Of a stretch of 42,543 nt of DNA, positions 15,718 to 24,530 are shown one piece after another; position 1 is the stretch's first letter; each line of letters starts with the position of its first letter. Origin of the DNA: Terriglobia bacterium (GTDB taxonomy: Bacteria; Acidobacteriota; Terriglobia; 20CM-2-55-15); contig DASXLG010000307.1 in the NCBI GenBank assembly GCA_036496425.1, positions 1 to 42,543 on the forward strand, given 5' to 3'. The position numbers were made by a program, and so were the translations under genes. The notes under the pieces are model-generated. The model was not told the DNA's origin, did no database searches, and was given only the letters and a program-made list of their open reading frames with translations.

Positions 15718-16752
15718 TCAATGGAAAGCAAGTTTGGCCTTCCGGTCTTCTTCGGCCTTGATCCCGGGGCCGTATAGCTGTTCGAAGAAGCCTTCCTTCA
15801 CGAGACGCGCGACGATGCTGTTGTCGATGACGGAGCGAAAGTTGAATGCTTTCATCTGTGCCCCGACCTGAGCGTCCGAGGGATGATCGAGAATGTATTG
15901 CACCGCGGCCGTCAGGATGTACGGGACCCGTTCGTACGTGTTGATTTGCGAGTAATGGTCGTAGACGCGCTCCATGTCTGCCGGGTCCTGCTTGTCCCAG
16001 GCGAGATACGCCTTCACGGCGAAGGCCTTGTCATCATAGAAGCGTTTGATGGCCTCCGCGTGCGCTTTGATCAGCGCTTCGGGCAGCTTCGGGTTGGAAG
16101 CCACGAGGCTCTTCTTGAAGAGATAAACCGAGGGCGCATAGATGTCATCGTAGTCGCTGATATTGGCGAGGCTCTTATAACCTTCCTGTTCCAGCTTGAA
16201 ATAAACCGGCGCGGTGATCATCGTCGCATCGACACGATTTGCCACAAGCGCGGCCGCGCGGCCGGTAACGTCGGTGCCGACGCTGAGCCATTGCACATCG
16301 CGCTGCGTCAGGCCGGCTTTGGCCAGAAGGCCGATCGTGTAGTTGTAGGGCGCGTCGCCGATCTGGCTCACACCGAGTCGTTTGCCTTTCAGATCCTTCA
16401 TGCTGGTGATGGTCTTGTTCGCCATCAGCGCGAAAAGGCTTTTCTTGAAGGGACTGCCGACCATGACGAGGGATGCATCCTTCGAACTCGCCTGCATGGC
16501 CTGTTCGAGAGTGTACGGAGTCATCGCCGCTTCACCGCTGACGATCATCGCGATGCCCGCCGGATGCACACCGAAGGCCAGTTTCACGTCGTAACCATAC
16601 TTGGCGTAGTAGCCGCCTTCTTTCGCAATGTATAGCGGCCAGACCTGCCCGGTGCGTGTGGGATAGTTGATCGTGATCGGCGTCAGTGGCTGCTGCGGCA
16701 AAGACACCAGGGTTGAAACACTCAAGACCAGCGCGGCGATAAACATTCTCAT
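15718..16752 (-). CDS. NMT1/SsuA-like ABC transporter substrate-binding protein
   Basis: 344 aa from the ATG at 16752 (AGGAG upstream). The signal peptide is MRMFIAALVLSVSTLVSL. The mature part, beginning ITINYPTRTGQVWPLYIAKE, shows the NMT1/taurine-binding pattern: a GGYYAKYGYDV element, a VDATMITAPVYFK lid segment and IKAHAEAIKRFYDD near the end. It would deliver a small organic ligand to an importer, but no permease or ATPase gene adjoins it (the nearest such set is at 34.9-37.4 kb). It converges on the dioxygenase gene, ten bases apart. Confidence 0.88.
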   Translation of the reverse strand: MRMFIAALVLSVSTLVSLPQQPLTPITINYPTRTGQVWPLYIAKEGGYYAKYGYDVKLAFGVHPAGIAMIVSGEAAMTPYTLEQAMQASSKDASLVMVGSPFKKSLFALMANKTITSMKDLKGKRLGVSQIGDAPYNYTIGLLAKAGLTQRDVQWLSVGTDVTGRAAALVANRVDATMITAPVYFKLEQEGYKSLANISDYDDIYAPSVYLFKKSLVASNPKLPEALIKAHAEAIKRFYDDKAFAVKAYLAWDKQDPADMERVYDHYSQINTYERVPYILTAAVQYILDHPSDAQVGAQMKAFNFRSVIDNSIVARLVKEGFFEQLYGPGIKAEEDRKAKLAFH

Positions 16753-16899
16753 GCGGGACTCCTGTCGCCAAAGAATATGCGAAATGAGCGGCATGTCGTC
16801 AATATTTCGAACACCCTTTGGAAAACGAAGACTACCTCAAGGGGCTCGAAAATCTGCGGCTGTTGAGTGGCCTGATTCCTGAACCGCGCGTTCTCTGTT

Positions 16900-16932
16900 G
16901 CGCTTTTGTGCCTTTGTGGCTAATCCCCCTCT
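16900..16932. repeat. TTTTGTGCCTTTGTGGCT-type repeat overlapping a stop codon
   Basis: GCGCTTTTGTGCCTTTGTGGCTAATCCCCC is a half of the palindromic repeat seen complete at 40352-40412. The reverse strand of this copy supplies the last codons and the TAG of the epoxide-hydrolase-like gene (…GAGGGGGATTAG). Confidence 0.6.
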
Positions 16933-17813
16933 ATGGCGGTTTCGCCGGCCGTCTCCAATTGGAAAAACTCTATCAGGAGCTCGGACACCTTTGCCGGCTC
17001 CTCGTGTCCAAGCCAGTGAGTGGCATCGGGGAAGGGGAAGAATTCGGCATGAGTGCAATAACCCAGGCTTTCACGGGCCATTTCCAACAGCAGGAAATTG
17101 TCGCGTTCTCCCCACAGGATGCGCGTGGGCACACGCACGGTGCGGTCGGCAAAGCCCGTCCGGTAGCGCACGGCGGCGCGATACCAGTTGATCATGGCGG
17201 TGGGGGCGCCGGGCTGCGACCAAGCCGCGCGGTATTGCGCAAGATCGTCGGCAGAGAACGTGCCAGGACGGCTCGAGCGAAGCAGCGCGCGCCTGCCAGC
17301 GTAAAAATCAAATGCCGGCAACAATCGTTCCGGCAACCAGGGAATTTGAAAGAAAAATATGAACCAGCTTCGCATCATCTGCCGCGCCCGCGTACTCAGA
17401 AAACGGCGCATAACCGAGGGATGCGGCACATTGACGATGGCGAGCTTTGCAATGCGCTCAGGATGGAAGACGGCTGTGCTCCAGGCGACAGCGCCGCCCC
17501 AATCGTGACCCGCAAGAAAAATTCTCTTCTGTTCCAACTGATCGGCAATCGCGATCACGTCCGCAACGAGCTCGCTCAGCGCGTATGAAGCCACGCCTCG
17601 GGGCTTGCTGCTCAAATTGTATCCGCGCTGATCCGGCACGATGACGCGAAAGCCAGCCTCTGCCAGCGGTTCGATTTCTTTATACCAGCCATACCAGAAC
17701 TCGGGGAAACCATGGAGAAGCACGGCGACCGGTCCATCCTTTGGTCCTGCCGCCATGGCATGCAATACCACACGGCCGTTCTCAAAAAGAATTTTCTCGA
17801 GAGGCGTTTTCAT
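16920..17813 (-). CDS. alpha/beta hydrolase, epoxide hydrolase-like
   Basis: 297 aa. The oxyanion motif HGFPEFWYGW, the nucleophile elbow AGHDWGGA (Asp as nucleophile, as in epoxide hydrolases and dehalogenases), the acid in WGERDNFL and the final His in DATHWLGHEEP are all present. A lid region rich in Trp/Phe (RSWFIFFFQIPWLPERLLPAF) suggests a hydrophobic substrate. It is the last gene of the minus-strand operon, 14 bases after the JmjC-like gene. With a P450 and a desaturase in the same operon, a plausible role is opening an epoxide on an acyl chain; this is inference. Its 3' end lies in a dispersed repeat. Confidence 0.9.
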   Translation of the reverse strand: MKTPLEKILFENGRVVLHAMAAGPKDGPVAVLLHGFPEFWYGWYKEIEPLAEAGFRVIVPDQRGYNLSSKPRGVASYALSELVADVIAIADQLEQKRIFLAGHDWGGAVAWSTAVFHPERIAKLAIVNVPHPSVMRRFLSTRARQMMRSWFIFFFQIPWLPERLLPAFDFYAGRRALLRSSRPGTFSADDLAQYRAAWSQPGAPTAMINWYRAAVRYRTGFADRTVRVPTRILWGERDNFLLLEMARESLGYCTHAEFFPFPDATHWLGHEEPAKVSELLIEFFQLETAGETAIEGD

Positions 17814-17827
17814 CGAAGCACCGGTCT

Positions 17828-18865
17828 TTAGTCGGCATTGAGTGAGAGCCGGCGGACGGCCTTCGAGCGCTTGTCCGCGGCGAAGACGCGGATGAAGTCG
17901 CCGTCGTACTTGCTCGCTTCCCAGATCGGCGGGCTGGTCGAGAGCATCGTCAGGAGCGTCATCGTCGGCGACGCCCGGAGCATCGCGTCGAGCGAGATCC
18001 AGCGGACGCCGACGCCAATCGCGTCGCTCAGGTTCTCCACCTGGTGCCAGAAGAACGACGGGTTGTAGAGGATGTCGCCCGGCTCGAGCGTGACTTCGAA
18101 GCCGTCGACGAAGGGGAACATCGCGTAGCGGTTTTCGTCCGGCTTGTCCGGATCGAGATCGGTCATGAAATATGGCGTCCGGATGACGGAGGCATTGATC
18201 GCCGGGTTCAGCGACGTCGGGTAGATCCGCCAGTGCTTCCGGCCGTGGACCTCAACGAAGAGGTTCTCCGCCCCGGCGGCGTGCAGGCTCGTCTTTGTGT
18301 TTTTGCCGCCGAGGAACATGTTGAAGGTGAGGTGGCCCCCGATCTTCGACTTGAGGCTCGAGAGGAACCTGACGTCGAAGTCGTCGACGAGCTCAGGGTG
18401 CTTCTTCAGCAGCGGATGAAAGCGGGCGTATTTCTTCCCCCCAGCCTGGAGGCTGCGGACGACCTCACGAAGGGTCGTCATCTGGACCTCGTGGCCGAAC
18501 TCCTTGCCCGGCTTTCGTTCGCCGAGGAGCGCCTCATCGTCACCGTACTGATCGGCGATGAAGTCGGGCGTCCACTTCGACGTGCACGGCCAATCGAGGG
18601 CCGCACCCTCGAAGACGACCGGTATCGACCGGTCGCTATAGCGTGACTTGAAGTCCTCCGCGCTCAGGTTCCGGACCTTGTCGACCGAAACGAGCTTCCC
18701 CGTGGGCCGGCCCTGGACACGTGTGAGCATCCGGTCGGCGAGCCGTTTTCGCAGCGGGCCGACCGCGGTTCGGCCGAGGCAGTGCTCGCCCATCCAGAGG
18801 GCGTTGAAGAGGGCTTTGTCGATACGTCTGAACGTCGATTCGCCGAGCATGAAAACCTCTGCCAT
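17828..18865 (-). CDS. cupin/JmjC-like protein with an altered iron site
   Basis: 345 aa. A Cupin_8/JmjC core spans ~75-310: IPVVFEGAALDWPC, then LTFNMFLGG, the first metal motif region TSLHAAGAENLFVEVHG, KHWRIYP, and the distal His in LEPGDILYNPSFFWHQVENL. Fe(II)/2-oxoglutarate hydroxylases of this fold usually have HxD/E at the first site (for example LHYDxxEN); here the sequence is LHAAGAEN, so the acidic ligand is Ala. It may bind metal with two His, use E in GAEN instead, or be non-catalytic. It sits between the desaturase (12 bases before it) and the hydrolase. Role in the cluster unknown. Confidence 0.85.
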   Translation of the reverse strand: MAEVFMLGESTFRRIDKALFNALWMGEHCLGRTAVGPLRKRLADRMLTRVQGRPTGKLVSVDKVRNLSAEDFKSRYSDRSIPVVFEGAALDWPCTSKWTPDFIADQYGDDEALLGERKPGKEFGHEVQMTTLREVVRSLQAGGKKYARFHPLLKKHPELVDDFDVRFLSSLKSKIGGHLTFNMFLGGKNTKTSLHAAGAENLFVEVHGRKHWRIYPTSLNPAINASVIRTPYFMTDLDPDKPDENRYAMFPFVDGFEVTLEPGDILYNPSFFWHQVENLSDAIGVGVRWISLDAMLRASPTMTLLTMLSTSPPIWEASKYDGDFIRVFAADKRSKAVRRLSLNAD

Positions 18866-18877
18866 TTTATGTGATGC

Positions 18878-19675
18878 TCACAGGAATCCGGGTTCGTCGC
18901 CAGGGTTTGTTGCCAGGACGTCGTCAATAGAGCGCCTTTGTTCCACGCCGGAGGTTCGAAATCGCAGGATCCGGAGTTGTTTCAGCAGCCAGATGAGCGG
19001 GTATGCCGGATCGAATTCAAACCAGCGTACCGCGAAATGCGGCCGCATCGGATAGCGATGATGGTTATTCTGATAGAGTTCACCCATCATCAGCAAATCG
19101 ACGGGAAGCGTGTTGCGTGACCGGTCGCGCAATGCAAAGTTCCGGTATCCATAGCAATGACCGCACCAATTGACGATCGCGCCATGGACCACGCCGATCA
19201 GGAAGTGCAGCGGCAACAAAGCAAACATCCACAAGGATGTCGCGAACTGCCAGTAAAACCAGAAGTAAAGAACTCCCCACGAGACCCGCGTGTACATGGA
19301 ATCGCCAAAACGGTCCAGCGCTTCCCATTCCGGCACATCGCCCGTAAATTCGACGGCCGGCTCGATTTTCCGTTGGACCAGGCCGGCATATGTCCACTTC
19401 GTCTGCCACATCATCCGCGCCGGATTTGTGAAAAAATGCGGTGAATGGGGATCGCGTTGGGTATCGCTGTAGGCATGATGCATCCGATGCAGAATTGCGT
19501 AAGCTCGTGGCACCAGAAACGACGCGCCCTGGCTAAGAAATGTCAGCAAGTAAAACACTCGCTCGGCGGGACGCGAGAGCGTAAACATCCGGTGCGCGCC
19601 GTAGCGGTGCAGGAAAAAGGTTTGTGAAAACAGGCTGAGGAACCAGTGGATGGTGAGGAAAATGAATATCGGCAC
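18878..19675 (-). CDS. membrane fatty-acid (acyl-CoA/acyl-lipid) desaturase
   Basis: 265 aa. The three histidine boxes of the stearoyl-CoA delta-9 type desaturases are all present: HRYGAHR, HRMHHAYSD and NNHHRYP. Four hydrophobic segments place them at the cytoplasmic face. The reaction is O2- and di-iron-dependent introduction of a double bond into an acyl chain. It is 15 bases after the P450 stop and 12 bases before the JmjC-like start, hence in one operon. The electron donor is not encoded nearby. Confidence 0.93.
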   Translation of the reverse strand: MPIFIFLTIHWFLSLFSQTFFLHRYGAHRMFTLSRPAERVFYLLTFLSQGASFLVPRAYAILHRMHHAYSDTQRDPHSPHFFTNPARMMWQTKWTYAGLVQRKIEPAVEFTGDVPEWEALDRFGDSMYTRVSWGVLYFWFYWQFATSLWMFALLPLHFLIGVVHGAIVNWCGHCYGYRNFALRDRSRNTLPVDLLMMGELYQNNHHRYPMRPHFAVRWFEFDPAYPLIWLLKQLRILRFRTSGVEQRRSIDDVLATNPGDEPGFL

Positions 19676-19690
19676 GGTTGCGGCGAGACC

Positions 19691-21079
19691 TCAGTTCGTG
19701 TTGGCGGATCGCCGCCGCACCAGCTTTAACATCAACGTATTGTCCTCCGGCAGCAAGGTCACCCCGAGGTGGAGGCCGGGCGTCATCTGCGGCGGCGCAA
19801 AGTTAAACTCCTGCAGGATGCGGGAAACGACGAATCTGCTTTCCACCATTCCGAAAGTATTGCCGATGCAGGTCCTTGGTCCGCCGCCAAACGGGAAATA
19901 AGCAAAGTGCGGCAAACGCGAGATAAAATCGGGGCTCCAGCGCTCCGGGCGAAACTGTTCCGGCTCGTCATAGTAACGCGGCGAGCGATGAACCGCCCAT
20001 TGCGGAATCACAAGCTCGGCGCCGGCGGTTACCTTGGTGGCGCCCAAGTGACAGGTCTCCACGACAGTCCGGCTGATGCGGTATGCCGGCGGATAGAGCC
20101 GCATGGCTTCGCGCAGGACCTGCTCGATCATGCCGCTTTCGCTGCCGTCCTGAATGTGATGCCGCAGCCTCTCGGTGATTTCCGGATGTCGGGCCAGCAG
20201 ATAGAACGTCCAGGTGAGGACGGCTGCGCCCGTTTCGTGTCCGGCGAAAAACATCGTTACGACTTCGTCCCGGATCTGGCGGTCGCTCAGAGGGTGTCCC
20301 GACTCATCGCGAGCCGCGAGCAATAATCCCAGCAGATCAGGTTGCAACGGCTCCTGGCGTTTTCGCTTGATGATTTTGTTTACCGCCTGATCCAGTAGAG
20401 CGACGGCATCACGAAAACGTTTTGCGTACCCGGTCGGCAGGATGCAGGGATCGATGACAAAATCGGGGCGTCCCAACCATGTCGCGACGGTGCGAAAAGC
20501 CGTGAAAAACAGACCGCCAAATGAGCCGATCCATTCCGAGTAGTGATCGTGAAACGCATGCAGCGCCTCGGCCGCCTGCGCCACGAGCCGGCGTTCGCCC
20601 ATCATGTCTTCTCCGAACAGGCTTGAGGCCAGAGCTTCGAAACAGAGGTCCGTCATGTCGCAGTGAATGTTGCGTTCGCCTCCATCTATGAACCCCGCGA
20701 GCAGCCGTGCGGTAGCGCGCTGCATACTGCTCTTGTATTGATCGACGCGCTGTGCCTGAAACGCGGGCTGCATGATGCGCCGCTGTTGGCGCCACAGCGG
20801 GCCGTCCGCTGTCAGCAACCCCCGGCCGAAACCGCGCTGGGTTGCGCGCAGTCCCGCGGATTTCATGAAGCAGCGGTGTTTCCGCACCAGCACATCCTCG
20901 ATCAGCGATGGCTCCGTCACGACATAGACCGGCAGCCGCCAGACGTGCGTTTTCACCACTCCTGCCCGGCGTTCGCAGTCCGAATAGAATTCGAGCGCAC
21001 TGCTCCCCAGAGCGAAGGCGCAGCCGCTCAGCCATGACACGGACGGGTTCTGTGAAATTACACAAGTACTTGCACTCAT
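19691..21079 (-). CDS. cytochrome P450
   Basis: 462 aa from the ATG at 21079; a GTG at 21103 would add eight residues. The haem-thiolate motif FPFGGGPRTCIGN, the I-helix AGHETGAAVLTW, the K-helix ExxR (EAMRLYPP) and the FRPERW segment are intact. In the I-helix the usual Ser/Thr/Ala after the conserved Thr is Gly. Overall pattern resembles bacterial CYPs related to fatty-acid and xenobiotic hydroxylases. No signal or N-terminal anchor is evident. It lies 60 bases after the ABC ATPase gene and directly before the desaturase, so acyl-chain hydroxylation or epoxidation is a reasonable guess. No ferredoxin or reductase gene adjoins it. Confidence 0.94.
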   Translation of the reverse strand: MSASTCVISQNPSVSWLSGCAFALGSSALEFYSDCERRAGVVKTHVWRLPVYVVTEPSLIEDVLVRKHRCFMKSAGLRATQRGFGRGLLTADGPLWRQQRRIMQPAFQAQRVDQYKSSMQRATARLLAGFIDGGERNIHCDMTDLCFEALASSLFGEDMMGERRLVAQAAEALHAFHDHYSEWIGSFGGLFFTAFRTVATWLGRPDFVIDPCILPTGYAKRFRDAVALLDQAVNKIIKRKRQEPLQPDLLGLLLAARDESGHPLSDRQIRDEVVTMFFAGHETGAAVLTWTFYLLARHPEITERLRHHIQDGSESGMIEQVLREAMRLYPPAYRISRTVVETCHLGATKVTAGAELVIPQWAVHRSPRYYDEPEQFRPERWSPDFISRLPHFAYFPFGGGPRTCIGNTFGMVESRFVVSRILQEFNFAPPQMTPGLHLGVTLLPEDNTLMLKLVRRRSANTN

Positions 21080-21139
21080 ACAAATGGGATTCGGCCTTCG
21101 CACTATACCCTGTGGACCGGAAAACTCATACGGGGGAAA

Positions 21140-22237
21140 CTATTGCCGTTGGAAAAGAATTCGCAGCAACTGTTCCTTAAAGGTTGGGCTGGCTTCAATC
21201 GCGATGTGAAAATCCTCTTTACCCAGGGTATAGAGTTCGGTATCGGTGGTAGCCATCACCGTTGCGTTACGGGGCTCGCCGGTAACCAGAGCCGCTTCAC
21301 CGAAAAATTCCCCTTCGCCTAAGGTGGCCACCAGAACTTTCTGGCCGCCCTCCTCACGATAGACGGCGGCGGATCCTGAGCGAATGATGTAGAACTTATC
21401 GCCTTGATCGCCTTGACGGACGATGGGGGCGCCGGAAGGAGTCCATTCGTGTAACACTTTATCGGCAATATCTGAAAGGCCGGTTGCACTAAGCGAGGAG
21501 AAGACCCGGCACTTCGTCAGGAACTCGCAGATTCTGACCGATTCGGCGACTTGAACGTCCGAGAAAATACGGCCATCCACCATATTGATAATACGGTCGG
21601 CAGCATCAAGGATGCGGTTATCGTGTGTGACAATTAGAATAGCGCAGCCACGCTGCCGCGCAAGTTCCTGGAGTAGCTGGATGACCTCCCGGCCCGAGTC
21701 CTTGTCGAGGGCTGCGGTCGGTTCGTCCGCCAGGATCAGACGCGGCCGATTGATCAATGCCCGAGCTATCGATACGCGCTGACGCTGGCCGCCCGACATG
21801 GCTTCCGGTTTTGCGTCAATGCGTTTTCCCAGGCCGAGCCGCTCCAGCATTTCCCCGGCCTGCCGCCGCATTTCCGGCCGTCCTGAGGGCTTTAGTTCCA
21901 GTGCCATCATCACGTTTTCAAATGCAGTGAGCGATTCAAAGAGGTTGTGCAACTGGAATATGAAACCGATTTCGCGCCGTACCCGAACCCTGGCGGCCGC
22001 AGCCAAACCGTTTAATTCGTGGCCAAAAACCCGAATGCTGCCTTCCTGGATCGACCGCAGAGCACCGGCAAGCGTGAGTAAGGTCGTTTTTCCGGAACCC
22101 GAGGGGCCGGTGAGAATGGCAATCTCGCCTGCATCGAGTTTCAAGCGATTATCGAAAAGCACTCTGCGCCGCGCGCCGCCCTCTCCGAAATAGTGCGACA
22201 GCCCGTCGACGTGAAGAATCGGCGATTCGCCGCTCAT
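21140..22237 (-). CDS. DevA/LolD-type ABC ATPase fused to a cyclic nucleotide-binding domain
   Basis: 365 aa. Residues ~1-220 are a MacB/LolD/DevA-type ATPase: Walker A GPSGSGKTT, Q-loop FQLHNL, signature SGGQRQRVSIARAL, Walker B LILADEPTAALD and the H-loop IVTHDNR. After a short linker, residues ~230-360 are a cyclic nucleotide-binding (CNB/Crp-type) domain: IVRQGDQGDKFYIIRSG and the phosphate-binding cassette FGEAALVTGEPRNATV, with the key Glu and Arg both kept. DevA-type ATPases are normally ~230 aa without this tail. The start overlaps the permease stop as ATGA. The fusion suggests that export is gated by cAMP or cGMP, or by membrane recruitment through the CNB domain. Confidence 0.95.
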   Translation of the reverse strand: MSGESPILHVDGLSHYFGEGGARRRVLFDNRLKLDAGEIAILTGPSGSGKTTLLTLAGALRSIQEGSIRVFGHELNGLAAAARVRVRREIGFIFQLHNLFESLTAFENVMMALELKPSGRPEMRRQAGEMLERLGLGKRIDAKPEAMSGGQRQRVSIARALINRPRLILADEPTAALDKDSGREVIQLLQELARQRGCAILIVTHDNRILDAADRIINMVDGRIFSDVQVAESVRICEFLTKCRVFSSLSATGLSDIADKVLHEWTPSGAPIVRQGDQGDKFYIIRSGSAAVYREEGGQKVLVATLGEGEFFGEAALVTGEPRNATVMATTDTELYTLGKEDFHIAIEASPTFKEQLLRILFQRQ

Positions 22238-23394
22238 TTGAATACCTCGGCAGGGTCGGCGGTGAGCGCTTTATGAATCGCGACCAACGCCGCCACTATC
22301 GACATCCCGGCTGTGAAGGCCAAAACAACCAGTATCCGCGGGAAAGTAAGCACCATTTCGAAGTTAATAGTCGTGACAAGCAGGTAATAGAGCCCCCACG
22401 CAACGAATACACTCGGAATGAATGCGAGCAACGACAGGAGGAGTGCCTCGTGGGTCACCAGGCGAATCAGATACGTGTTCGGATAACCGATCGCCTTCAA
22501 TGTGCCAAACAGGGGCATTCGATCCACCACGCTCGTATACAGAATCTGACTGCAGATGACGACGCCGACAATAAAGCCAATCATCAGACCCAATTTGAAA
22601 ATGAAACCGATTGGTGTATAGGACAGCCAGAAGCGGGATTCCTGGTCGATCAGCTCGGGTTTTGTCCAGATGCGCACATCGGGAGGCAAGGTCTCCTGCA
22701 GTGCTTTCCGCACCTCGGCAACCGGCTCGCCCGGGGCCACGCGGAGCAGCCCGAATTCGACCCTGCCCGTCGCCGGGCCTATGGTTCGTCGTTCGGGAAA
22801 GTACTTGAAAAAATTGGTCTCACTCATCATCAGCGTGCCATCGGACTCGAAGTCGGTCCCTAAAGAAAACGTCCCGGCTATATGGACCCGCCGTCCGGCG
22901 AGTTCCGTCTGCACACCAATTGTCAAAGGACCGAAGAACCGTCGCGAGCGGCGGTCCGCCCAGGCCGACTCGGGTTCCTGCAAATCCGCCGGCACTACCA
23001 TGAATTGCGGCAAAAAGGCAGAGTCCTGAATCGGAAGACCCACGACACGGATAATCCGCGACTGGTGGGTTTGTGGATTTCTCCAAAACGACAATTGCGA
23101 CTCTACGTAAACCGGAAGCGCAGCCGTCACGCCATTCACGGAAAGCGCCTGTTCGAGCCGCCTGTAAGGAAATGACTCATGAATACCCAGGTGATGCTTC
23201 GAACTGTTGGTGATGATCAGATCGGCATTGAACCAGCGAACCAGCTTGATCTGACCATCGACCACGGCATTCAGGAATCCCATCTGCATAAACATCAGAA
23301 CGGATGAGAACATGATCCCCGCAATGGCCAGAATCATTCGTTTCTTATCATGAGTGATACTGCGCCAGGCTAAAGGAACGCGGCGGGAAAACAT
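22234..23394 (-). CDS. DevC-like ABC exporter permease (FtsX fold)
   Basis: 386 aa. The N-terminal helix ILAIAGIMFSSVLMFMQMGF is the typical DevC/MacB opening. A large periplasmic domain (~45-255) follows, then three C-terminal helices (FKLGLMIGFIVGVVICSQIL, LLSLLAFIPSVFVAWGLYYL, ILVVLAFTAGMSIVAAL). PLFGTLKAIG between them is the FtsX coupling motif. It is the second of two permease genes, beginning one base after the first one's stop, so the exporter membrane part is probably a heterodimer. Confidence 0.92.
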   Translation of the reverse strand: MFSRRVPLAWRSITHDKKRMILAIAGIMFSSVLMFMQMGFLNAVVDGQIKLVRWFNADLIITNSSKHHLGIHESFPYRRLEQALSVNGVTAALPVYVESQLSFWRNPQTHQSRIIRVVGLPIQDSAFLPQFMVVPADLQEPESAWADRRSRRFFGPLTIGVQTELAGRRVHIAGTFSLGTDFESDGTLMMSETNFFKYFPERRTIGPATGRVEFGLLRVAPGEPVAEVRKALQETLPPDVRIWTKPELIDQESRFWLSYTPIGFIFKLGLMIGFIVGVVICSQILYTSVVDRMPLFGTLKAIGYPNTYLIRLVTHEALLLSLLAFIPSVFVAWGLYYLLVTTINFEMVLTFPRILVVLAFTAGMSIVAALVAIHKALTADPAEVFK

Positions 23395-23395
23395 T

Positions 23396-24523
23396 TCAGT
23401 ACAGTACGGCAGGGTCTGCCTGGCGCAGCTTGCGCATGGCGAGCAGTCCGGCCGACCAGCACATGAAAACGGTAAGGATCAGAATCAACGCCGCACGAGA
23501 TACCGGCATCGTCATTGGGAGGCCTGTGTTATCACGAACCGCCTTGTAGAGGGCCACCGAAAGGATCCAACCGAAGCCGAATCCTACGACTGCGAAAATC
23601 GATACTTCTTCAAAAACGATCCATTTCAGCGTTGCGTGATCGTAGCCGAGTGCGAGCAGGGTGGCGTACTCCCGCATCCGATTAGCAATGTCCGTCGCCA
23701 TGACCTGATAGAGAATCACGACTCCGACCACAAGCCCGAGGCCCGCGCCCAAGGCAAAGACCGGACCTATGGAAGTCTCCCTGGCCCAGAAATCATCTTC
23801 CTGAGCCATCATCTCCGCACGGGTCAGCACGCGTGTATCTGTTGGAATAATTGTGCGCAGTGCAGCAGCAGCGGCTGCCACGCCTGCAGCCGGGCGGACA
23901 TGAACGAGGCCGAGGCTGACTTGTTCCGGACTCCCGCTTTTATGCAGGCTGAGGAACGTATCCTCGCTCGTGACCGCCGCGCCGTCGGTGGCGAAGCCGG
24001 GCCCGATCCGATACTGGCCGGAGATCTGGATACGGTAGCCGCCAATCTCCGTTGTCGTGCCTGGATCCTGAGGGCCAAAGTGCGGACGGGATAATGAATC
24101 GATGAGGATTCGCCCATCGGTCAACAATTTCATCGATTCCGCCGGCAACTGCAGCGGATTCTTGGAAGGATCGAAGCCGAGAAGCAAAATCTGGTAGCGC
24201 AGGCGGCTCACAGGATTACGCCACTGTTGTGTATCCGCATAGAAGGCGACGGCGTCGGTGACTCCGCTGACGCTTTTGGCCTGGAATAGGCGCGTCCTTG
24301 GAATGGTACCGGTCTGGCCAAGATATTGATACTGAGGTGAGATCAGAAAAATATCGGCGTCGGTTGCATCGTAGACTGCCGTTGCCGAGCTCAGAATGGC
24401 CGCATGAAAGCCCAACTCCATAAAAATGAGGAGGACCGAAAAAGTCACGCCGGATAATGCGACAAGAGCGCGTACCTTCCTATGGGTCAGATTCCGCCAG
24501 GCGAATGGAGTGCGCGATCGCAT
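23396..24523 (-). CDS. DevC-like ABC exporter permease (FtsX fold), first of two
   Basis: 375 aa from the ATG at 24523, seven bases after the fusion-protein stop; starts further upstream would overlap that gene by 100 bases and add a charged tail. Topology matches the second permease: helix 1 ALVALSGVTFSVLLIFMELGF, a periplasmic domain, then helices including GLGLVVGVVILYQVMA, the motif EYATLLALGYDHATL, and ILILTVFMCWSAGLLA. It shows only distant similarity to its neighbour, again suggesting a heterodimeric pore. Confidence 0.92.
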   Translation of the reverse strand: MRSRTPFAWRNLTHRKVRALVALSGVTFSVLLIFMELGFHAAILSSATAVYDATDADIFLISPQYQYLGQTGTIPRTRLFQAKSVSGVTDAVAFYADTQQWRNPVSRLRYQILLLGFDPSKNPLQLPAESMKLLTDGRILIDSLSRPHFGPQDPGTTTEIGGYRIQISGQYRIGPGFATDGAAVTSEDTFLSLHKSGSPEQVSLGLVHVRPAAGVAAAAAALRTIIPTDTRVLTRAEMMAQEDDFWARETSIGPVFALGAGLGLVVGVVILYQVMATDIANRMREYATLLALGYDHATLKWIVFEEVSIFAVVGFGFGWILSVALYKAVRDNTGLPMTMPVSRAALILILTVFMCWSAGLLAMRKLRQADPAVLY

Positions 24524-24530
24524 CTGAATC

